Origin: Pectinophora gossypiella
Taxonomy: Eukaryota > Arthropoda > Insecta > Lepidoptera > Gelechiidae
NCBI RefSeq assembly: GCF_024362695.1
Contig: NC_065407.1
Location: forward strand, 12,586,001-12,650,000
Reading direction: 5' to 3'
Length of the DNA stretch: 64,000 nucleotides
This document shows positions 34,167 to 46,039 of the stretch, piece by piece. Below the pieces are notes generated by a model. It did no database searches. It was not told the DNA's origin and was given only the letters and a program-made list of their open reading frames with translations. The position numbers and the translations under genes were made by a program. Each line of letters begins with the position of its first letter. The first letter of the stretch is position 1.

Positions 34167-34385
34167 CTTCCCTCAATCAGCGCCGATCGCTATCGACCTA
34201 CTAGGGTCGAGTAATTCTTTCAAACATTTTTCCTCTCAGACGACGCCCTGAGCCGAGGTTCGCGCCCAACTGGGCACCCTCAGGCCTGTTGTCTTAAACG
34301 TTGTACCGGGTGAGAGCCAGCGCTCCCCATTTGTCCGGCCAAGTAGTTAATGTAATCTGCGGTAAATCTACAATAAGTCAAAAAA
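34167..34385 (+). mobile_element. LINE-T tail with 12-bp target-site duplication
   Basis: Longest forward copy with clear borders. Flanks AAGTATACCCTA at 34155-34166 and 34386-34397 are identical. The content follows the family path from CGATCGCTATCGACCTACTA to ACAATAAGTCAAAAA. Confidence 0.85.
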
Positions 34386-34744
34386 AAGTATACCCTAAAT
34401 TCCACAACATTTTGTAAAACGTAGTCTTACCAAACTACCTACTCTTTAGTAAAAAAAATAGAACCCACTATGTATACTCCAAGAATTCCAAGCGCCATCC
34501 GAACAACATTTCGCTAAAACCATTCACATTACCAAACCGAATCGAATGTTAATAAAACGGAGTAACTTTATAATTCGAGCTTGATTAATGAGTTGCGCTG
34601 ACAAAGGCACAGCACGCCGGACCTCTTACTGTGAGATTGGACACAGCACCCGACCAGTAGTACCATGAGTCCGAGATATCATTGTTGATGACCTAACGGA
34701 CATCCTTAACACCGTGTCATTGAGGACCCGCTATTAAAACTCTC

Positions 34745-35031
34745 GACATCTGTGGTCCAATGGTTGAGCGATGTGCTCACGATGCCGAGGTCCCGGGTTC
34801 GAATCCCGGTGGCAACAAATCACAAAAAACACCTTTATGATCCCTAGTTTGGTTAGGACATTACAGGCTGATCACCTGATTGTCCAAAAGTAAGGCACGT
34901 TAAGCCGTTGGTACCGGTTACTATTTACCGATGTAAGTGGTGGTCAGGGGTTTTTCGCAGCTCAATAATAACCCTGACACCAGGGTTGATGGGGTTGGTA
35001 ATCCACCTCACAACCCACACGATAGAACAAG
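34745..35031 (+). repeat. SINE-A copy 13
   Basis: Nearly complete: head with TGGTCCAATGGTTGAGCG and GGTTCGAATCCCGG, small body deletions, degraded tail GATAGAACAAGATG. Confidence 0.9.
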
Positions 35032-36334
35032 ATGACGTCACAGTGTGCTTTTTCATACAAATTCTACAGTAATTTCGTGTTTTGACGTTTAGTAAAAAGT
35101 AATTGATTCAACTAGTTGAAAACTACCCTATTGTACTCTTTCTATTTCTCTTTTTTTCATATTTCCTGTTTGCAATATATTTGTTGTGTTATGTTATTTT
35201 ATATATATATAATAAGTATATATATTTGAGTTTGAAATTACAAGTATTTTAGTTTTAATATGATACCTTTATTATAATTAGCAATCACAATCGCACTTCA
35301 AAGGAGCTGTGTTATTTAGGCTTCCGAATTCTTTTATTCCCTTTATTTGCCCCGCCTTCTAACCACGGTTGCTGGGTTATTTTATTTTTTCCTCCACATT
35401 ATTAGATACTACCTTTTATAGCATAAAAATTCCTTAATTAAACACAAATATGAATCCATTCTTCGTGGTTAACGCCTTTTTTGTTAAAGGATATTGCCGC
35501 TCATCAATTTAATAACTTACTTTTGGTGTGTAATAATCTATTTTTTATTACAGTCGTAAAGAAAAAAGCTGTAGGAACAAATTAATAGAAACTTGTAGGT
35601 AATTTTTAAGCTGTCTCCCGAATATAAGGTAGCGTGGAAATGTCACAGTACTTGTACCGTTTTACGAGTTTGCCTAATGACCATCTCGAGAAGATCACGT
35701 TTTATTAGAAAATCATTAAAATGGTTCATTTACAGCCACCGCCATAAACTGTGGAGATGCCCGCGGGATCACCGACGGAGGGATAGGAGAAAATTCGCTC
35801 AGACGTTACAATTTAATTAATTATCATCGAGGATTCTAATTAATGTTCTTGGGTAGAATAACTGCGACCGTTGTCCGTTCACGAACGACTGCACAGCGAT
35901 TTGTTAGCGTTTTGGATACAAATGGTTTCGGATTCTGATTTTGAGTATGTTTAATGAAGTATGGGGTAAACAAGCTCTGTGTTTTTGACGATTAAGGTGA
36001 AACCGACAGACGGATTGTGTCCTTTTCAACATAATGAACAATTGTTATGGGTGACATGATTTCAGGACATCCTATAAACAGTGGCTGCAAGTTGTCTTTG
36101 GTTATTTGTGGATGTGGCTACCCCATTCGAGATTACAAGCGTGAGTTTATATATTATGTGTGTATGTATGTGACGATAAGAGAAAAACAGGGATTTGATA
36201 GTTTGTACCCAATATACTTTTTGACCCACCACTTTTGCTTCTACCACTCATCAAAATGTTCATGCATGCTTACCAATTTTGAGTACTCTTGAGCAGGCAT
36301 TTCTATTGAACATACATACATAAACTATTTATAT
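35032..36334. other. Intergenic with repeat scraps
   Basis: 35032-35130 is the partner of the short repeat at 29340. 36040-36300 (TTGTGGATGTGGCTACCCCA and following) looks like a dispersed repeat fragment but has no second copy here. The rest is AT-rich and unrecognised. Confidence 0.35.
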
Positions 36335-36470
36335 TTTCTTACCTGTTTCCCACTGGGATTTGCCGAAACTATGCAATTTCATTTGCTTCAACCCTGACAC
36401 ACTTTTCTTGCTTCCTCCACATTCATCAGTCGTTTCATACACGCACACGGGTTCAGAGAAGATAGTGCTG
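36335..36470 (-). pseudogene. LINE ORF C-terminus remnant (EEA-x-W family)
   Basis: Diverged copy of the 41463-41690 segment (CCTGACACACTTTTCTTGCT, CGTTTCATACACGCACACG). Confidence 0.5.
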
Positions 36471-36527
36471 AACATTTTATTTTGAACATTCTGAATTTGA
36501 TCACAGTATGTTTGCTTTCCTCTTCAA

Positions 36528-36672
36528 TCAATCAATCAATAATACTTTATTGCACAACGACATATACAAAGGATATAAACATACGAATAAAAACATAAGC
36601 ACAATAGGCGGCCTTATTGCTAAACAGCAATTTCTGCCAGGCAACCTTAGGGTGAAAGAAATCCTCTTCCAC
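36528..36672 (-). mobile_element. LINE-J 3' UTR
   Basis: Reverse-strand LINE end: (CAAT)n then AATACTTTATTGCAC, and further in AGGCGGCCTTATTGCTAAAC and TGCCAGGCAACCTTAGGG. Same family at 43066-43192 (+) and 46040-46152 (-). Confidence 0.75.
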
Positions 36673-39559
36673 TACCATCAAATACCACTCAAATTGGCGT
36701 TATAAATGTGTTTTATTTTTTATTTCGGTATAAAATATAATCGTTTAGTAGTATCTAGTCCAGTAAGTTGAAACTTGATACATGTCATCTATAAAATCTC
36801 TTCCGTTCGATTTAAATAAACACTGTCAGAGTGGGAGGGGAGAAACAGAACAAACAATAAACTTTATTTCATTCATTTATCCAAAGGAGGATAAATGAGT
36901 GATATTTTATCAGGAGACGGAGATCTCAGCCACCGGGTATGTGATGTCTTAATAATGACAAGAGGTTAAATATCGTGAGACACATCTCGATACACGGACA
37001 AAACTGAACGTCCCACAAAAGAACAGTACCCCAAGTATTTTGTCACTGTTAAACCGATCCAATCAGTGCTCGGCCTATAAGAAATTGTAGCTACAAAAAA
37101 CACAAACCGACATCCGAAAGGGTTGATACAAATTTTTACTCCAAAGGTATGCGATTATCTCCGAATACTTTTTACTTCTCCAAAAAACTTCATGTTAATT
37201 TCTATCATTTCATAGTCAAGGTACCTACTGTAGGTCAAATTAATACGTGTTGTCATGAAAGACATTATAATTAATGAAAAAAATAATGCCACACGCAACT
37301 ACTAGTTAATAGAGATAAAAGGAAACGTCTGCGATCCAATGAAACGTATAATCTAAAGCATTTGACGAAGACATCAAATCAATTGTTTTGATTAGAAAGG
37401 ATTTGTTTGGAATCGATCAAGTTATTAATTTTAATTGGATATGTAACATCTGCTTGGGTTAATAGTAGCAAGTACATTAAGTCATTAATAAAGGAATAAA
37501 ATCGGTAAGGACTTGTCGATCGGCTATAAAAAGAGATTCGATTCTTGTACGAATTTTATTTCAAGTACTTATTCATATTAAACAAAAATTTGCGTACGAA
37601 CAAAATATGGTCTGCTCCTCGTGTTGACTTCATTATTGACATTATTGCCAGCTCGCCACCCAACGAGCAAAAGCGCTGAATAAAATATCAATTAGAGTAT
37701 TTTCGGTTGCAAAAAATATCTTTATTTCTCAATTTCGCTAAGTGAATCCGTTGTTCGTGTATTATTGAATGTCATTTACTGTTTTTGCGGCCGCCATGTC
37801 ATCAGTTTGGGCGGTAAGGTAATGAGGAAAGAGAAGTATTTATTACAACGTGGACTCTTAAGGGGCAGCTTATAGTCTGATTAAAACGGTTTATATCAAG
37901 ATTGCGAGCATTCTTCAAGACCAGTTTAGAATGGAGTATTGAATTATGAAAATAAATTAAATGGAGTTGTATTGTGTTTAATGTTTATCGGATCTTATTA
38001 TCAAACGGAGTGGTTGGAATACCTTCTCCTTAAATGTTTCATGTGCAAGTCTGGTGTTTTTAGTGGTAGCGACAATGTTGGTTGGTGCGTGTAAACAACG
38101 GACCGCGGTAACACGTATTTTTTGTGCTTTGATTTATCGTTTCACGTTTCAAAAGTAGGTTTTTACATCGCGCCACCCGCAGCCATTGTAAGGTGGTCGG
38201 GATATGCAAATTGTGTGAAAAATTAACATTCGCACCGATTTTATTGGAATAAATATTGTAAAACAGATTCGCATTGCATGTCGATTTTAAGTTCTACTTA
38301 CTGCCTTACCAATATCAATAAACAGGCGGTGTTTTTATTTATATAAAGTATATTATAAACTAGCATTAGCGATCATTACATTACAATCTTTTTTAAAAAA
38401 AATACAACCTACAAGCTAATAAACAAGCGGTGAGCATAATTTAAGTATTTGACAGCCAAGCAAAGTTCAATCGAATTATTTGATAATGAGATTCAATTTT
38501 ATCAACGTGGTGAGTGTTATGGGGACCTTTGCGCCGGGTGAGGCGAGGGGGGGCCTGTTTGACTAAGCAGGGATCCCTGCTACAATGTTTAGTTAAGGTA
38601 TTTTCTGTTTTTTGTATTTTTTTTTCTTTGTATTTTCCATTTTTATGTTTTTTCAATAAAATAGCTGGAAAATTTTATTGTGTATCAAATAGTTAAACAC
38701 ATACTCAACGCTTTTTAATGGTTTATCGGTGAGGCGGTAAAAGTAGGTATAAATTGATATTTGATTCCAATTTCAAAAAAATATTTCTGGTTAACAACAA
38801 AGAAAAATAGAGCGAAAATAAATAAGCACATTACGCTTAATTATGCAGTAATCGGTTAAATAAATTATAATGCAGTATCACCCGTAGTAACACGTATAAC
38901 CCGTAAACAATCACTAAATACGAGTATTATGAATAACAATTATGTACTTGATCGATTGAATTAAGTGGAATTGAACAGAAACTACCAGGGGGGTTAAAAT
39001 GGCCATATCGAAGCAATTCATCTAAAAATCAATATTGCAATCGTCTAGAAATGCGCGGTAAGAATTCGTTCTGTCAAAGTGCGTAACCTAGTGTCGTGAC
39101 GTTCATTGGCATAGTGATGTCGATAGTAGCGGTCGATATTAGATCGATCGATTCTTTTCTATCTAACAGTAGGTACCAACTCACAAGATCTTAATTTCAT
39201 ATAACTGCAGATTTTACTTTGACCATACTATGATAGCCATTTGTTTTATTTGCGGTCTAAAAGCAACATAAACTTACATATATTATAAGGAACTGTGTTG
39301 CTAAGGTATTTTTCTTCTTTCGTGTTGATGACAAGTTAAATTTATAACGTAATTTATAATTTATCAGCCCAAAATGCTGTCACGGCATTAGCACGGGCGG
39401 AAGCGCTCATCAGTTCCTCCAAGATGTATTTATTTTGAGTAATAAGTAATCGGAATTATGATCATTTTTTTCATACAATATCTACTCTGGTAATGATTAC
39501 TTACTGGCGTGACTATATAAAAGTAAACGTTTCAAAAATTTGCAGACAATGCAATCAAT
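36673..39559. other. Long intergenic stretch without recognised repeats
   Basis: About 2.9 kb, AT-rich, no gene called. The 71-codon and 60-codon frames around 38441-38696 overlap on opposite strands and have no domain. Confidence 0.3.
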
Positions 39560-39775
39560 TGTAAAACACTTTTTTTGTCTTTTACCTTTGATGGGTTTGC
39601 TCTTGGCCTCAGACTTGCCCAAAGGCATTGACGAGGCCTAAGATGGAGCGAGTTCGCACAGAAGATGCCTATGCACTCTGGTCTTGAAAGTACCCGAGTT
39701 ATATGCATTTGGAAATACAGAAGACGGCAGAGAATTCCAGTCCTTAAGATTCTGCGACTCAAATTAGCCATAAAC
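39560..39775 (-). pseudogene. CR1-type LINE ORF2 C-terminus fragment
   Basis: On the - strand, 39768 down to 39638 reads DWNSLPSSVFPNAYNSGTFK, then a Lys/Arg/His-rich end and a stop at 39638-39640. The WNSLP..VF...Y....FK pattern is the hallmark of CR1/jockey-like reverse transcriptase C-termini. An in-frame stop lies nine codons upstream of the W, so this is a 5'-truncated, dead copy. A short 3' UTR (complement of GGGTTTGCTCTTGGCCTCAG) follows. Confidence 0.8.
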
Positions 39776-40929
39776 AGTGTTTAGCCGCTGAACACTAATG
39801 GTATTATCTTAACATTGCAATGGAGAGTTCACACAGTGGTCGGGGATCTCCTGCTGGGCCGCGCCCATGGGGTGTGCGTTACGACCGGCAAAACGGTTTT
39901 TACCGAATAACCCGACCATTTGTAATTGAGGGGAAATGTGTTATTTATGCATCACTTCTAGATGGACACCCCACCGCGGCAGCATTCTAATTGATCGGCA
40001 TATCATCAATACACGCTTTGTTATAATACTAAATATCAGTTTTTTATAAGACGCCCCGTAGTACCAACAGAGATTAGAACTGGTTCATTATAATCAAAGT
40101 AACATCGGCCTATCGACGGCTTAACCTTTTTCGCATCGTAAAAATGTTTGGCTTCAAACTTTGCATCAGTTCGACTGCTTCATACATATTGATACACATT
40201 CTAAGTAAATGCAGACTTTTAATTAGTGGAGGATATCTTCATCAGTGCGAGATAAAAACTGACGAATAAGGTCATGTGAAGTCGGACTCGGCTCCTATTT
40301 TATTTATTTACGATGCTGTAAAACCTTAGATTGCTAATTACTTTTATGGTTATTTTATTCCAGTGAAGGGTTCCATTCGACTTCTCATGTTTATAACAGT
40401 CATGAATGGTTGTTTCAATGGGAAGATTGTATATTGTACAGGTTGGTAGGTAAGTACTTATTTATTTAGTTTTTTTAGTACTCTTCGCAATCCTAATTTA
40501 TTTATAGCTAAGTTTTCTTATATTATGTTGGCGTAGAAGAAAGTTTTAAGCGACCCGGGGCCTTAGCCATATTGTTTTAAAAAATATAGATTTGAATACT
40601 AAAACTCGACTACGTAAAAATTACGCTCTCAAAGAACAATGGCGAACGCCCATACAAGTTTTTATTTAAGTCCAAATTACAGCGTCTATTCATCAAAAAT
40701 ATCTAAAATGAGTCTATATGTGTTCTTAAACATATTAGTCTTAAAAAAAAACGCACGGGAAACCCCAGGACAGACATTATTATTAGTTTTGTTTTGAGGT
40801 TATGTTAACAAGCCATCTCTTTATCTTCAGTAATAATACCTACTTAAGAAGTTTAGAAGTTAGCTTGGAACAGACGTGCATACTACATATATACATATAC
40901 AATATTGCTTACATACATAGCGGTCAAAC
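39776..40929. other. Intergenic, nothing recognised
   Basis: AT-rich; no gene or repeat identified. Confidence 0.35.
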
Positions 40930-41395
40930 ACTCCTTTTTCCTTCGCCCCAGTCGGGTAAAAATGATTGACAAGATAATTTTCCTAAGACACCCGGTCGCT
41001 AAAATCTTTTGTCATCTTATGACATCGATCCAATATATTTAGGTATTCCATTAATTACACTGACTCTTTTTGTAATCATTTTCAACTTTGCTTCGGCCCC
41101 TTACGGACGCCATAAATGAATCTGAAACCGTTGATCGACAATCGGTGCAATCGGTATCAGTCGGTATCAATATACCATGTCACATTAACTTTTTAACAAA
41201 TTAAACCGTAAGCCTCATTAAAATGTCAAATAATAGTGCGACAGGGTTCTAAAGTGGATACATGATATTACTCATCATGACTGTACACCAACAGATTTTA
41301 TCTTCTTTTTTAATATTTTCAACGACATAATAACACCAGAGTTGCTGAGGCTGATCATCCACCTCACAACCCACACGATAAATCGAACGATATAA
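40930..41395 (+). repeat. Interspersed repeat R-G copy 2, carrying a MITE
   Basis: Aligns with 23036-23386 except for an extra block (about 41150-41281) that contains an inverted MITE M1. Ends, like SINE-A, in CACCTCACAACCCACACGAT. Confidence 0.8.
41168..41281 (-). repeat. MITE M1 copy 2, inside R-G
   Basis: Inverted copy of 22048-22170 (complement reads CCCTGTCGCACTATTATTTG and GTTAATGTGACATGGTATA). Absent from the other R-G copy, giving a filled/empty-site pair. Confidence 0.8.
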
Positions 41396-41462
41396 TTAAC
41401 TATGAACATTTCATTAAATATATGGATTAAATAATTGTTTCGCTGATGTGCAATACATACAT

Positions 41463-41690
41463 AAACTCACGCCTATTTCCTACCGCGGTAAGCAGAGACT
41501 ATGGAATTCCATTTGCTTTGATCCTGACACACTTCTCTTGCTTCCTCATTCATCAATCGTTTCATACGCGCACGTCGATTCAGAGTAGATCGTGCTAAAC
41601 CTTTTCTAAGGACATCTCCAATTTGGTCATTGTACATCTGTCTGATGTGCAATAAAACATAAAATATAATGTACTTAATACTTATGTTTT
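41463..41690 (-). pseudogene. LINE ORF C-terminus (EEA-x-W family), best copy
   Basis: The - strand frame 41712-41473 contains DVLRKGLARSTLNRR, then ARMKRLMNEEAREVCQDQSK and SIVSAYRGRK followed by a stop. The EEA..-C-x-D-x(2)-KW arrangement resembles the end of RTE-like LINE ORFs. Related fragments lie at 12368, 36335, 43556 and 51112. Confidence 0.6.
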
Positions 41691-41785
41691 TTTTGTTTCG
41701 AAAACTTTTCATTTAAAAGGTGGCTTTCTTTTCAATGGCCGGTAATCATATCAAATTATACATTGTTGTCAAATGAGAGCTTTTT

Positions 41786-42352
41786 AGGGTTCCGTAGCCT
41801 AATGGCAAAAAACGGAACCCTTATAGGTTCGTCATGTCTGTCCGTCCGTCTGTCCGTCCGTCCGTATGTCACAGCCACTTTTCTCCGAAACTATAATAGC
41901 TATACTGTTGAAACTTGATAAATATGTGTATTCTGTAAACCGCATTAAGATTTTTATGCAATGATAGAAAAAAACAATAAATTTTTGGGGTCCCCATACA
42001 TAGAACTGAAACTCAAAAAATTTTTTTTCGTCAAACCCATACGTGTGGGGTATCTATGGATAGGTCTTCCAAAATGGTATTGAGGTTTTTAATATCATTT
42101 TTTTCTAAACTGAATAGTTTGCGCGAGAGACACTTCCAAAGTGGTAAAATAAGAGGAGGATAAAACTAAAAAATATATATGATGTAGATTAGCATGCAAA
42201 CTAACTACCAACGAAAATTGGTTTGAACCAGATCTAGTCAGTAGTTTTTTTAATACATCATAAATCGTAAACCGTAATTTACCTTTATATTACGTTACTT
42301 GCTGTTGCGGAACCCTTCATGGGAGAGTCCGACTCGCACTTGGCCGCTTTTA
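41786..42352. repeat. Large dispersed repeat bounded by GGGTTCCGTAGCC and GACTCGCACTTGGCC
   Basis: About 570 bp from TTTTAGGGTTCCGTAGCCTA through a (GTCC)n/(GTCT)n microsatellite near 41840-41870 to GGAACCCTTCATGGGAGAGT and GACTCGCACTTGGCCGCTTT. I recognise this as a widespread lepidopteran interspersed repeat type but cannot name its class with confidence. No coding capacity. Confidence 0.65.
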
Positions 42353-42604
42353 TCTTTTATCATGAATGAAGCCACGTGAGTACGTGAAGTAATTCATTGT
42401 CAACGAATACAATGTTATTCTCAGATTGCTACTTGCATTTAATGGCAGCCAAATTACGAATTACTTTACGATGTCAATTTTCGTAATCGCTGATAAAATT
42501 TTATTGATTGTACCTAATGACATGATGCGAATACGAATGACACGTGCGATAATAAAAGCGGGGGTTTTCGTCGGTTGAAGATTTGGGGAAGTTTAAATTG
42601 TAAC

Positions 42605-42878
42605 TTTTTTTTTGACGAGACTTATTGTAGATTTGCCGCAGATGGCATTAACTACTTGGCCGTACAAATGGGGAGTGCTGAAGGCTCTTACCCGGTACAA
42701 CGTTTCAGACAACAGGCCTGAGGGTGCCCAGTTGGGCGCGAACCTCGGCTCAGGGCGTCGTCTGAGAGCAAAAATATTTGAAAGAATTAATCGACCCTAG
42801 GGGGTCGATAGCGATAAGCGCTGAATGAGGGAAATCGTCGACCACGCCGGCGGGGTCGGTATCGGGGCCCTGAAGTGA
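42605..42878 (-). mobile_element. LINE-T, longest copy, with 11-bp target-site duplication
   Basis: Reverse-strand copy from poly-T at 42605 to CCCTGAAG. Perfect flanks TAAATTGTAAC at 42594-42604 and 42879-42889. It shows the whole 3' region of the family, but still no coding sequence. Confidence 0.9.
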
Positions 42879-43065
42879 TAAATTGTAACAAAATGGCCAC
42901 ATCAATATTGCCATTTGACATTTGCGCATATAAAGGTAAGTGTGTATATAATGATACATATGTATGCCTATGTATGTATGTTTTATGTAGATCGTTTTAA
43001 GTTATATTGCATCGTTTACTTATACCCGTATTGCACCGTCCCCGACTTCAATATGTAGCAAGTTC

Positions 43066-43192
43066 ATTCGCCCTAAGGTTGCCTGGAAGAAATTGCTGTT
43101 AAAAATAAGGCCGACGATTGTACTTCTCTTGTCAAATTTGTACTTGTTTTTAGTGTTGTGTTTATATGTGAAACGTGCAATAAAGGGGATAT
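43066..43192 (+). mobile_element. LINE-J 3' UTR
   Basis: Forward copy: CATTCGCCCTAAGGTTGCCT, GAAATTGCTGTT and the terminal GTGCAATAAAG. SINE-E copy 2 follows directly. Confidence 0.75.
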
Positions 43193-43498
43193 GAGGAGCT
43201 CGGTGGCGCAGCGGTAAACGCGCTCGGTCTGCGATTGTTGAAGTTAAGTCCGCAAAGGCCGGTCATAGGATGGGTGACCACAAAAAAAAAAGTTTTCATC
43301 TCGAGCTCCTCCGTGCTTCGGAAGGCACGTAAAGCCGTTGGTCCCGGCTGCATTAGCAGTCGTTAATAACCACCAATCCGCAGTGGGCCCGCGTGGTGGT
43401 TTAAGGCCCGATCTCCCTATCCATCCATAGGGAAGGCCCGTGCCCCAGCAGTGGGGACGTTAATGGGCTGGTGATGTATTGTATTGTATTGTATTGTG
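43193..43498 (+). repeat. SINE-E copy 2 with (ATTGT)n tail
   Basis: Same tRNA/5S composite as 28963-29251, with an 8-10 bp deletion in the 5S-like part (GAAGTTAAGTCCGC) and GGATGGGTGACCAC intact. It ends in repeated ATTGT, unlike copy 1. Confidence 0.85.
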
Positions 43499-43555
43499 CG
43501 CAATGCATTGCTTAATACCTTTGAAACAAACTTAAGAAAAAGTATTTAGACACAA

Positions 43556-43654
43556 CACATACTACATGCATAAACTAACATCTATTTTCCGCCAAGGTAA
43601 GCAGAGACTACGGAATTCTATTCGAATTCTATTCGAATTCCGTAGTCTCTGCTT
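43556..43654. repeat. LINE fragment ending in a perfect 20-bp foldback
   Basis: Arms 43599-43618 (AAGCAGAGACTACGGAATTC) and 43635-43654 are exact inverted complements around a 16-bp loop made of ATTCGAATTCT repeats. The left arm is part of the EEA-x-W LINE family, so the palindrome arose by inverted duplication of that segment. Confidence 0.85.
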
Positions 43655-43717
43655 AAAGAAAAAGTATCTATTGCTAATGCAGATCAGATTCTGATCATGA
43701 TCATCATAATCATCTCT

Positions 43718-43768
43718 CTAACGTTATCCTGTTTTCACAGGGTCTGCTTACCTAACCTGATATTTTTA
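43718..43768 (-). repeat. SINE-D tail fragment
   Basis: AACGTTATCCTGTTTTCACA and GCTTACCTAACCTGA match the tail regions at 18187 and 27857. Confidence 0.5.
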
Positions 43769-43796
43769 ACTATTTTTGGTGCTATATCTGATTTAA

Positions 43797-44005
43797 GGGT
43801 AAGCGTGCCAGAGCGCCGATCAGATGGGTGGACCAGGTCAATCAGGTAGCACTATAGAGGTACAAAGAGCATTACATATGGCACAGGACCGAACGCAGTG
43901 GAGGAAGATCACACAATCACGATCCTCAGCAGTGAGGGAACGACAAGAAAGAAAGATCTTATTTGCCACAACTGAACCTGTTAATAACAGGTTCAAAAAT
44001 AGTTA
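43797..44005 (+). pseudogene. RTE-type LINE ORF C-terminus, frameshifted
   Basis: Reads RAPIRWVDQVNQVA in one frame; after a stop/frameshift near 43855 it reads ALHMAQDRTQWRKITQSRSS. The order R-P-x-RW-D-Q ... A-QDR-W is the C-terminus of RTE-clade ORFs. Broken and 5'-truncated. Confidence 0.7.
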
Positions 44006-44470
44006 AAAATACCTATTCTGTTCAGTGAATACCGAATTTATTACCATCATTATTAAAAATAACACAAGATATATATCTGAGAACAATGAATGAAAACTCG
44101 TTATTGGGACCCGAATCACGTCCCCATGGGTCTCGAATGCCAGCAAGCTTCGGGAACAATAAAAATCTGGCGCCTACTTGTCACGGATTATGACACGTTC
44201 ACAATAATGACAATGAAATTGACACGACGTGACGGTCGTCTTTTGTTTTTGTGACAAAAGTAAAAGTCACAAAGTCGCGACCGCCATAGTAGCGCGTATT
44301 CGGAAGCTGATTGTTTGTGTGACATGAATATAATCACGGTCTAATGAGAGACTCCTGTGAATGAAGATTTCCGAGTAGTCGTTTTCCTTTTTGAAAGCGG
44401 AAACTTACTGAGATTTTAAGTGATACCGCTTTAAATCAGGAATGTTATGACACTCGCAATATTTCGACAC

Positions 44471-44565
44471 GGTTGCCCGAAAGTAAGACGATCCGTGCTT
44501 CGGAAGACACGTTAAGCCGTTGGTCCCGGGTCCTACTTACTGATGTGAGTACGTAGTCGTTACAT
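44471..44565 (+). repeat. SINE-A copy 14, internal fragment
   Basis: Only the middle is present (CCGTGCTTCGGAAGACACGT to GTAGTCGTTACAT). Confidence 0.8.
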
Positions 44566-44888
44566 ACTGAGGAGGAGTCACGGTTGCAAGTGGCATAATC
44601 ACGGGGTGATTCTGATACTGTGTGTCCCTCAAATGAATGACAAAAAGTTATGATCATGTAGGTGTCTAGGTAGTTTTTGTGCAGCATGAAGCATAATATC
44701 CTATAGATAGACGTTCACTAATAGGCACACAGTCCTTCCCTCAACCAAACGGAGAGGATTTGGAACATACTTCAATCCACAACGCTGGTCCACTGTGAGG
44801 TTTACTGCAAGTAGGTACTTCATGTACAAATCTTTCACGTTCTACACGCTACTCCCTATTTGAAGTAATAATAAGTAAATTATTATAT

Positions 44889-45130
44889 TTTTATCCACCC
44901 ACTGCTGGATACAGGCCTCCTCTCTTTCACACCATCTTTTCCGGTCCTATGCAAGTCTCATCCATTGCTTTCGGCGTATCTCACAATATCATCCGACCAT
45001 CGGCCTGGTGGTCTTCTCGACATCGCATACCTACCATCCCTTGGCCACTATTCAGTAACAACATTAGTCCATTTTTTGTCTTCTAATCTTGCCAAGTGTC
45101 CTGCCCATCTCTACTTAAACCTGGCGACTT
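44889..45130 (-). pseudogene. RTE-type LINE ORF C-terminus with 3' end
   Basis: The - strand reads RWAGHLARLEDKKWTNVVTE, a stop, RRPPGRWSDDIVRYAESN, and after a frameshift DRKRWCEREEACIQQWV. This is the classic RTE C-terminal layout (RWAGH-x-R ... RPP-x-RWSDD ... QDR-x-W ... EEA-x-x-QQW). One stop, one TGA and one frameshift make it dead. Its last bases (GAGGCCTGTATCCAGCAGTG) are homologous to the 3' module of SINE-C and SINE-E. Confidence 0.85.
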
Positions 45131-45159
45131 ACTGACTTTTTTATACAATGTCATTTTTA

Positions 45160-45250
45160 CATTGTTTTAAGTTTACGCGGTTATTATCATAATTAAAATA
45201 CATAATAACGGGTTTTTACCGCGTTAAAAGCAGGGATATGAGACTCCCAC
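45160..45250 (+). repeat. Direct copy of the 11.3-kb foldback unit
   Basis: Shares TTTACGCGGTTATTATCATA, ACATAATAACGGG and GATATGAGACTCCC with 11286-11376, but without the inverted second arm. Confidence 0.8.
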
Positions 45251-45647
45251 CCATGCCATCTTTATAACAACAGCAAAACATGCGCGCGCATTAGTAATAT
45301 AAAAAATTAAAAGTAGACATGTGACAGCGTGATTAAAAATTAGTGCTGCTGCAAGTTGATCATTCCCTTTCGCCTTAAATAAGTTAGTACTTACCCGAGC
45401 ATAATACAAGCAATAAACGTAACAAAAACATTAAAGCGCATGCGCGATACGACCTGCCTACTTCCTACAATGGTCTAGCCCGCTGTGATTGGAGGAGGCC
45501 GTGGTGAGAGGCTGAGGCAACTCCAATAAGAATGCTTGCCGCGACAATAGGCACGAACGGTAACGGTAACGCTTAGCTCTTGGCATAGGCTTACGCGGAA
45601 GTTAGGGCACCTCCCTATTATATTACTGTTGTTTGCTGGTGTTGTAT

Positions 45648-45772
45648 AGTCATGAGCAATATAATATACCCACTTCAGAACTCTGTCGCACTAACATATT
45701 TGACATTTAGTGAGACTTACAGTTCAATTTGTCAAAAAAGTTAATGTGACATGGTACCAAAGTGTATACATA
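45648..45772 (+). repeat. MITE M1 copy 3
   Basis: Same ends and interior as 22048-22170; AAAGTGTATACAT at the right end. Confidence 0.75.
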
Positions 45773-46039
45773 ATAAATGCTCGTGACCGTACTTACAGCC
45801 GTTTGGAAGACTTTCAAAAGCCGAGTCTTTTCTTTTTCTTTGTTGCAACGTATTTCCGCTTTGCACATTTGCTCAGAAGACACTGAATCGTTTGATTGGA
45901 TGATAATAAGTAATTGTTTCTGATATTTCATATTCTATATTCAAAATTCTTTAATATTTTTACAGTAAATTCGAAAAAATAATGCATTGACATTGTACTA
46001 AGTTTTTTATTGGTGTCTTTATTATGTTGAATACGTAAT

